DNA of 64,000 bases, from the NCBI GenBank assembly GCA_008638375.1, contig CM018048.1, positions 50,685,675-50,749,674 of the forward strand. The letters are read 5' to 3'. The stretch comes from Nyssa sinensis (taxonomy: Eukaryota; Streptophyta; Magnoliopsida; Cornales; Nyssaceae). Positions 59,651 through 64,000 of the stretch are shown here, in pieces. Under the pieces are notes generated by a model, which did no database searches, was not told the origin of the DNA, and saw nothing but the letters and a program-made list of their open reading frames with translations. Each line of letters starts with the position of its first letter. The stretch's first letter is position 1. The translations under genes were made by a program, and so were the position numbers.

Positions 59651-60967
59651 TAATTATAAAATAATTATTTAATTATTTAAATATTTTTCCAGGGGTGTAA
59701 TTGAACAAAATCTTCCTCAGTTGGGCCATAGTGAAATTCCCCAAAACAGCTGGGGTCAATCCGTAATTAACTAAAGTGTTGGTTCATTTATTTTTAAAAT
59801 AAATTAGAAACCAAAGGGTTCGGTCCAGTTTTAAATGAACCAGTCCGGTTCAGTCGTAAACCAACCGGTCCATCCGGTTTTGTGCGTGTTGCTGACGTCA
59901 TGATGACGTCAGCCCTACCGTTTAAAAGGTTTTAAAACCTTTATTGAAACGCTGCCGTTTCATTTATTCGGTGGCAAGCCCAGAGGCTGCCACCTGTCTG
60001 AGTCAACTCAGCCACATTTTAAAGGCCGAGTTGACCCGTCTTCTTCTTCCCCACGAGACCTCCCTGTAACCCTAATTCCCGTTTATCTTTTCTTCCTATT
60101 TCATGCAGTTTGGATCCACGGATCCTTACTGTTTTGATCCCAAATCATTCCTAAGACATAACCAACTGATTTGGCATTCATTTGGAAGTTAAAACTAGTT
60201 TGTATGTTCGGTTTAAAGGTTTGATAATCCGAACCTGTATGCTGCTCGTAAATGCTCATTTCTGAGCTAAAACCCTTCGGGTTTGATCCTTCACGATCCA
60301 TTTTTCATGTAATTTTAGTTTTCATTTTGATATACACGTTTTGGGGCGATTTTGGAAAGTTGGTTCCCAAACCCGAATCCTGCAACTTCCCACATGGGGT
60401 CGATTTCTTGAGCTTTTTGATCGTGGTTGATGGTTTTTAACATGCTTATAATGTCTACTTTAAGCCTTGATAAGCCAAATCAAGCTTAAAGGAAGTTGAT
60501 TCAGACCTGCCATGGGCAAGGTCTTCAATGGAGATTTTTCGTGGGTTTCATATTTTTAGTCGTTTTCATAGCAAATTTTCATACTTGATACACTTCTAGA
60601 CATATTTTAAGCATCATATATACATAACAAACTCAAAACAGTTCCTATCATGCTCAAAATCTTAGAGAGAGAAAAATGTAAAAATTGGAAACTTTACCTG
60701 TTTACACCTGATTTCTCTCTTGTTCTACTTCCAACTCTTTCTCTATTCTCCTTACTTCTTCTTCTTTTGGTTTCTTTTGTAAGAAGAAAGCATGATTTGC
60801 ATGCTTGGCTTTTTAAAGAGAAAGTGACCGACCCTTTCTCTCTCTTCCATTCTCTCTCTTCCCTCATGACCTCACGGCCGAAAACCCTTCACTTCTCAAT
60901 TAATTTCCTTACACAAATTAAATTTTACTTTTCCTATTCAGCTTTCTCTTGGTTTTTTGCAAGATAT

Positions 60968-61125
60968 TATATATATATATATACATATAATATATTACAC
61001 ATACTTACACATGAAGATACACACCACACACCACAACCGACACACACACACACCCACTTGCACATACTGTTCACACTTTACACATGTATATCTATATAAA
61101 TGTATATAAATATATATATATATAT
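60968..61125. repeat. Compound AT/CA microsatellites
   Basis: Runs of AT (60968-60982 and 61108-61126) with an ACACACAC tract at about 61040-61051. Simple sequence only. The reading frames here are artefacts. Confidence 0.85.
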
Positions 61126-61504
61126 ATGAACAATTAATTATATATAAATACATATATAATGTATCTATGTACATACATGCATACATAATTATACATATAC
61201 ATGGCTTCATGAAATGTGTATGAAATAATTATTTTATATAAATAATTAATCATTTTTTTGTAAAGAATTAATTATTTCTTACTTGTATTTTCTTTTGTTA
61301 TACTCATTTTTCTTAGCCTCGTAATGCGTGCCATATGACCCGGTATCCCGGGTCGGGATATTACAGAATGAGCCTATAACCGAGCCGATCATGAGTCAAA
61401 CTCGATTAGCTCGGTTCATTTTACAGCCCTAATGATGAGCGGATAGAAAAGTACAATTAAGCAAAAGCCCTGCCTTCTTATAATTTTTTTGGAATGAATT
61501 ACAT

Positions 61505-61665
61505 TGACATCCTTGAGATTTTTTACAATTATATTGATCTCTCCTGAGATTTTTGACAATTATATTAATCTCTTCTAAAATTTTTGATAATTATATTGAT
61601 GTCTCCTAGGATTTCTAAAATTACAGTAACCTCTTTTGAGATTTTTGACAAACTACAAATACCCT
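61505..61665. repeat. Decayed minisatellite, period about 40 bp
   Basis: Variants of TGATCTCTCCTGAGATTTTT followed by GACAATTATAT recur about every 39 bp. The copies differ by several substitutions. Confidence 0.65.
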
Positions 61666-62890
61666 CTTAATCAAATTTTCTTTCCAAAATGACAAAACTA
61701 CATTTTTCATATTTTTTTATTTTTTAATTTAAGATAAATAATTCATTTTCATTTTATATAAAAGTTTTTTTTTAAGGTTTTAATCAATTTTATCTAAAAA
61801 TGAAAAAAAAATTTAAAAATTGGTTAAAATTGAAGAAAAAAAATTAAGAGAGCTTAATGTAATTTACTATTTTTTTTTTATCATTGTAAGAGCATTTCTA
61901 ATACTACTAGTTAAACTTTAACTAATATTTTACTTATTTATTTTAATTAGTCACTTTTTTGAAGAAGTAATCCTTTCACTATTCTCTATTTTATTTTACA
62001 CTCAAATACCTTTTGAAGGAGAGAGAGAGAGAGACAGAGCTAACTAAAATTACAAGCAATATTTAGCCAGTGACGTAGTAATTATGTAAAATGGCTAATC
62101 ACATAACTAAGCATGTTGGAATAATTTTTTTTTGCATTCAACTCTTTGTTTTAGTTAAAATAAAGATTTAACTAGTAATGCTAGAGATGCTCGCTGTTGC
62201 CGATTGATTTGGTTATTAAAAATATTTTGCTTTGTAATACTTTTTTTAGTATATAAGCAAAAGGTTTAAGTTATTGTCTTGGTTATGACTCGTGATAACC
62301 AGGGCCCATGAAGCATTTTTCTGGGCAAGGTACTGAAATGGAAAAGGCTCGTCTTATTAGTCTGATCTGCAGCAAAGAACAGAGGGTACTGGGCAATGGT
62401 TCAGGCCCAGAAAATGTTAAATCTCTTCCAGAAAGCTTGGGGTTGTAGCTCTGATTATATACGTGAACAACAATACATAAGGTTCCTACTATTGTGGAAT
62501 CTGGAAAGAATTGGATTAAGAGAATCTTCATATGTGTGTATATAATATGTATGTGTATATATGTATATATTTAGCGAGACATCATTCCTTTTTTTTTTTT
62601 CCCGTAAATATAGATATTTGATAATCATAATATAACATACTTTTAAACAAAGAAGGTCTATTTATGGGGAAGAAAAGAAATTTTTTTTTTCCATTATTCT
62701 GTGAAAAGTTATTTTAAAAAGATGTGTAGACCATATAATGGATGTGTAAAAAGCAACGGGGTGATTCTACTTTTAACTTTTAACAAGGGGAAAATTTGAT
62801 GCTTTTAAGAAAAAAAGATTTCTTTTGCTCATCCTTGTCCTGGTAAAAGTTAGTTAAAGATCATGCACCCAAAATTCAAATCTAAAGCCA

Positions 62891-62979
<89 letters not shown>

Positions 62980-62992
62980 AGAGACAGAGACC
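62891..62992. repeat. (AT)n(GA)n compound microsatellite
   Basis: About 9 AT units are followed by more than 28 GA units, with slight interruptions at the right end. It is one of the longest simple repeats in the window. Confidence 0.95.
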
Positions 62993-63152
62993 TCACCAAC
63001 ATTTGACAATTAAGAAGCTAGATTCTAATCATTTTCATATCAGGGTTTCTAGAAAGAGAAAAGATGGAAAACAAAAACAGGAATTTTTTTTATAAATCTA
63101 AGTTTCATCACATTTTTTTTTTTGGGCAAGCCCAACAACATACACTTTTTGA

Positions 63153-63421
63153 TTAGGGTTATAAATGAGTTGAGTTGAGTCGAACAATAGATTTTTCACA
63201 TTCGACTCGTTAAAATAAACAAGTTTCAAATTGTGTTCAAACTCAACTTATTATTTTTCAAGTCCATTTCAATTCATGTCTGCGAGTCGTTCTGAAGTAA
63301 TTTGATTGTTTTTATTTACTTAATATTAAACTTTTTTAGCTTGAACTCAATAAATTAATAAATTTTAAAATATATTAAGCTTGACTTGTTTATTTTGCAA
63401 GCAAAAACTTGAATGAGCCTC
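63153..63421. mobile_element. Second copy of the hAT-like MITE (uninterrupted, right end lost)
   Basis: From TTAGGGTTATAAATGAGTT to AACTTGAATGAGCCTCC the sequence aligns with 57092-57378 joined to 61371 onward. It lacks the last 50 or so bases of the other copy, including the right terminal repeat. It serves as a natural empty-site control for the LTR-like insertion. Confidence 0.75.
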
Positions 63422-64000
63422 CAACCAAATCGTTTTACTTATGCTTCCCTTTTTATTAGGGAATTAAATGATTTCCAACATCATTGAGCATAATAAAAAT
63501 TTCCTTCAAAGATAAGCAAATCACAAAATTTCTTCACGTAATGTCTCTAATGTCTTCTTTGGGTCCATAAGTCTTTATCTCATTTGAATTTTGACAACTG
63601 ATTCATGTACCCACAACCAATTTTCTACTTTATTCAATTGATGAGTGGGCTACTATTCTTCCTCATTCATGTCTCAATCATGTCGTGAATGGTGGGGAGA
63701 TTTTGGACAGCCACTTTCACATTTTTATCAAAATGACGTTACTTTCTTTTGTCATGATGGCCATTATCTTTCTTTCACCTTCTACCTCTAGCCTCTGGTT
63801 CTTTTTAACCGCTACTTTTCAATCAAATATAGAAAATTAAGATGTAATGCTTGGTGGTTGGTGGAATTTGGACTATATATTGAAGGTGATGTTCATTAAA
63901 CCAATGGGCTCACCAATCCAATATATATATATATATATATGCAAAGTTGGCCATCTACTTTCTTGCGTTCCATCATTGAGGATCTAATTTTTTTGTTTTT
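63422..64000. other. Intergenic DNA to the end of the window
   Basis: No gene is recognised. A short (AT)n run lies at 63921-63940. Composition becomes more balanced after 63500, so a gene or its promoter could begin just beyond the window. Confidence 0.35.

Larger units (their letters stand above)
57379..61365. mobile_element. 4-kb LTR-like insertion (solo LTR or non-autonomous element)
   Basis: It starts TGTCACGACCC and ends GGGTCGGGATATTACA, the TG...CA type of end common in Ty3/gypsy LTRs (TGTAATATCCCGACCC on the minus strand). It is flanked by a perfect 5-bp duplication GAATG (57374-57378 and 61366-61370). No gag or pol domain and no internal pair of direct repeats were found in its 3987 bp. 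So it is best read as a very long solo LTR, or less likely a non-coding retrotransposon derivative. Internal features are a tandem repeat block at 59118-59650 and microsatellites near 60968-61125. Confidence 0.7.
57092..61431. mobile_element. hAT-like MITE split by an LTR-type insertion
   Basis: The outer ends TAAGGGGTGTAAATGAG and, reversed, TAGGGCTGTAAAATGAA form the inverted repeats. Flanks ATGACGAG (57084-57091) and ATGATGAG (61432-61439) form a 7/8 target duplication. Removing 57379-61365 and one GAATG leaves a 348-bp element. A second, right-truncated copy is at 63153-63421 and confirms the uninterrupted sequence. Confidence 0.75.
61440..63152. other. AT-rich intergenic DNA
   Basis: No gene. 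From 61500 to 61660 a phrase like GAGATTTTTGACAATTATAT is repeated four to five times with period about 39-40 bp, a decayed minisatellite. A compound (AT)n(GA)n microsatellite lies at 62891-62992. Confidence 0.5.

Noticed and set aside
62911..62970. CRISPR-like or satellite array
   Set aside because: It is a simple GA microsatellite without spacers.

Overview
The window is nuclear DNA of a flowering plant, most likely a eudicot. It has spliced genes with GT-AG introns, plant-type protein families, AT-rich intergenic DNA full of microsatellites, and plant transposon classes (copia, hAT, PIF/Harbinger, Stowaway, L1-type LINE, tRNA-derived SINE). I cannot name the species.

Five protein-coding genes can be supported. 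From left to right they are: a copper amine oxidase (minus strand, 5 exons, 2321-5764); a UDP-glucuronate 4-epimerase (plus strand, one exon, 15501-16823); a NYN-domain putative RNase with a C2H2 finger inside the domain (minus strand, one exon, 25862-27022); a maspardin/SPG21-type alpha/beta-hydrolase (plus strand, 8 exons over 22 kb, 30708-52630); and a calmodulin-like protein of the CML13/14 type (minus strand, one exon, 54194-54637). Two gene relics were also found: the C-terminal end of a transketolase (8418-8549) and an unidentified two-exon fragment (22192-22557). The genes are unrelated plant housekeeping or cell-wall functions and show no sign of acting as a cluster.

The maspardin gene is long because five of its seven introns have taken in different transposons. 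Intron 1 holds a 4.2-kb hAT element with a perfect 8-bp target duplication. Intron 2 holds a SINE. Introns 4 and 5 hold LINE fragments. Intron 6 holds a 6.1-kb copia element with LTRs and a Met-tRNA primer site, plus another LINE fragment. All eight exons still splice in frame.

Region by region: 1-2320 holds a hAT-like MITE, a Stowaway MITE and a long-range inverted repeat. 5800-15400 is mostly featureless AT-rich DNA with SINE relics, a small PIF-like MITE and the transketolase relic. 16824-25400 has another PIF-like MITE, a SINE and a LINE relic. 54700-64000 has no gene and contains a nested insertion: a 4-kb LTR-like block (target duplication GAATG) sits inside a 348-bp hAT-like MITE, and a second copy of that MITE 2 kb away preserves the empty site.

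I found no evidence of a new biological system. The most informative signals are the transposon boundaries, the short uORFs ahead of two genes, and the gene relics.
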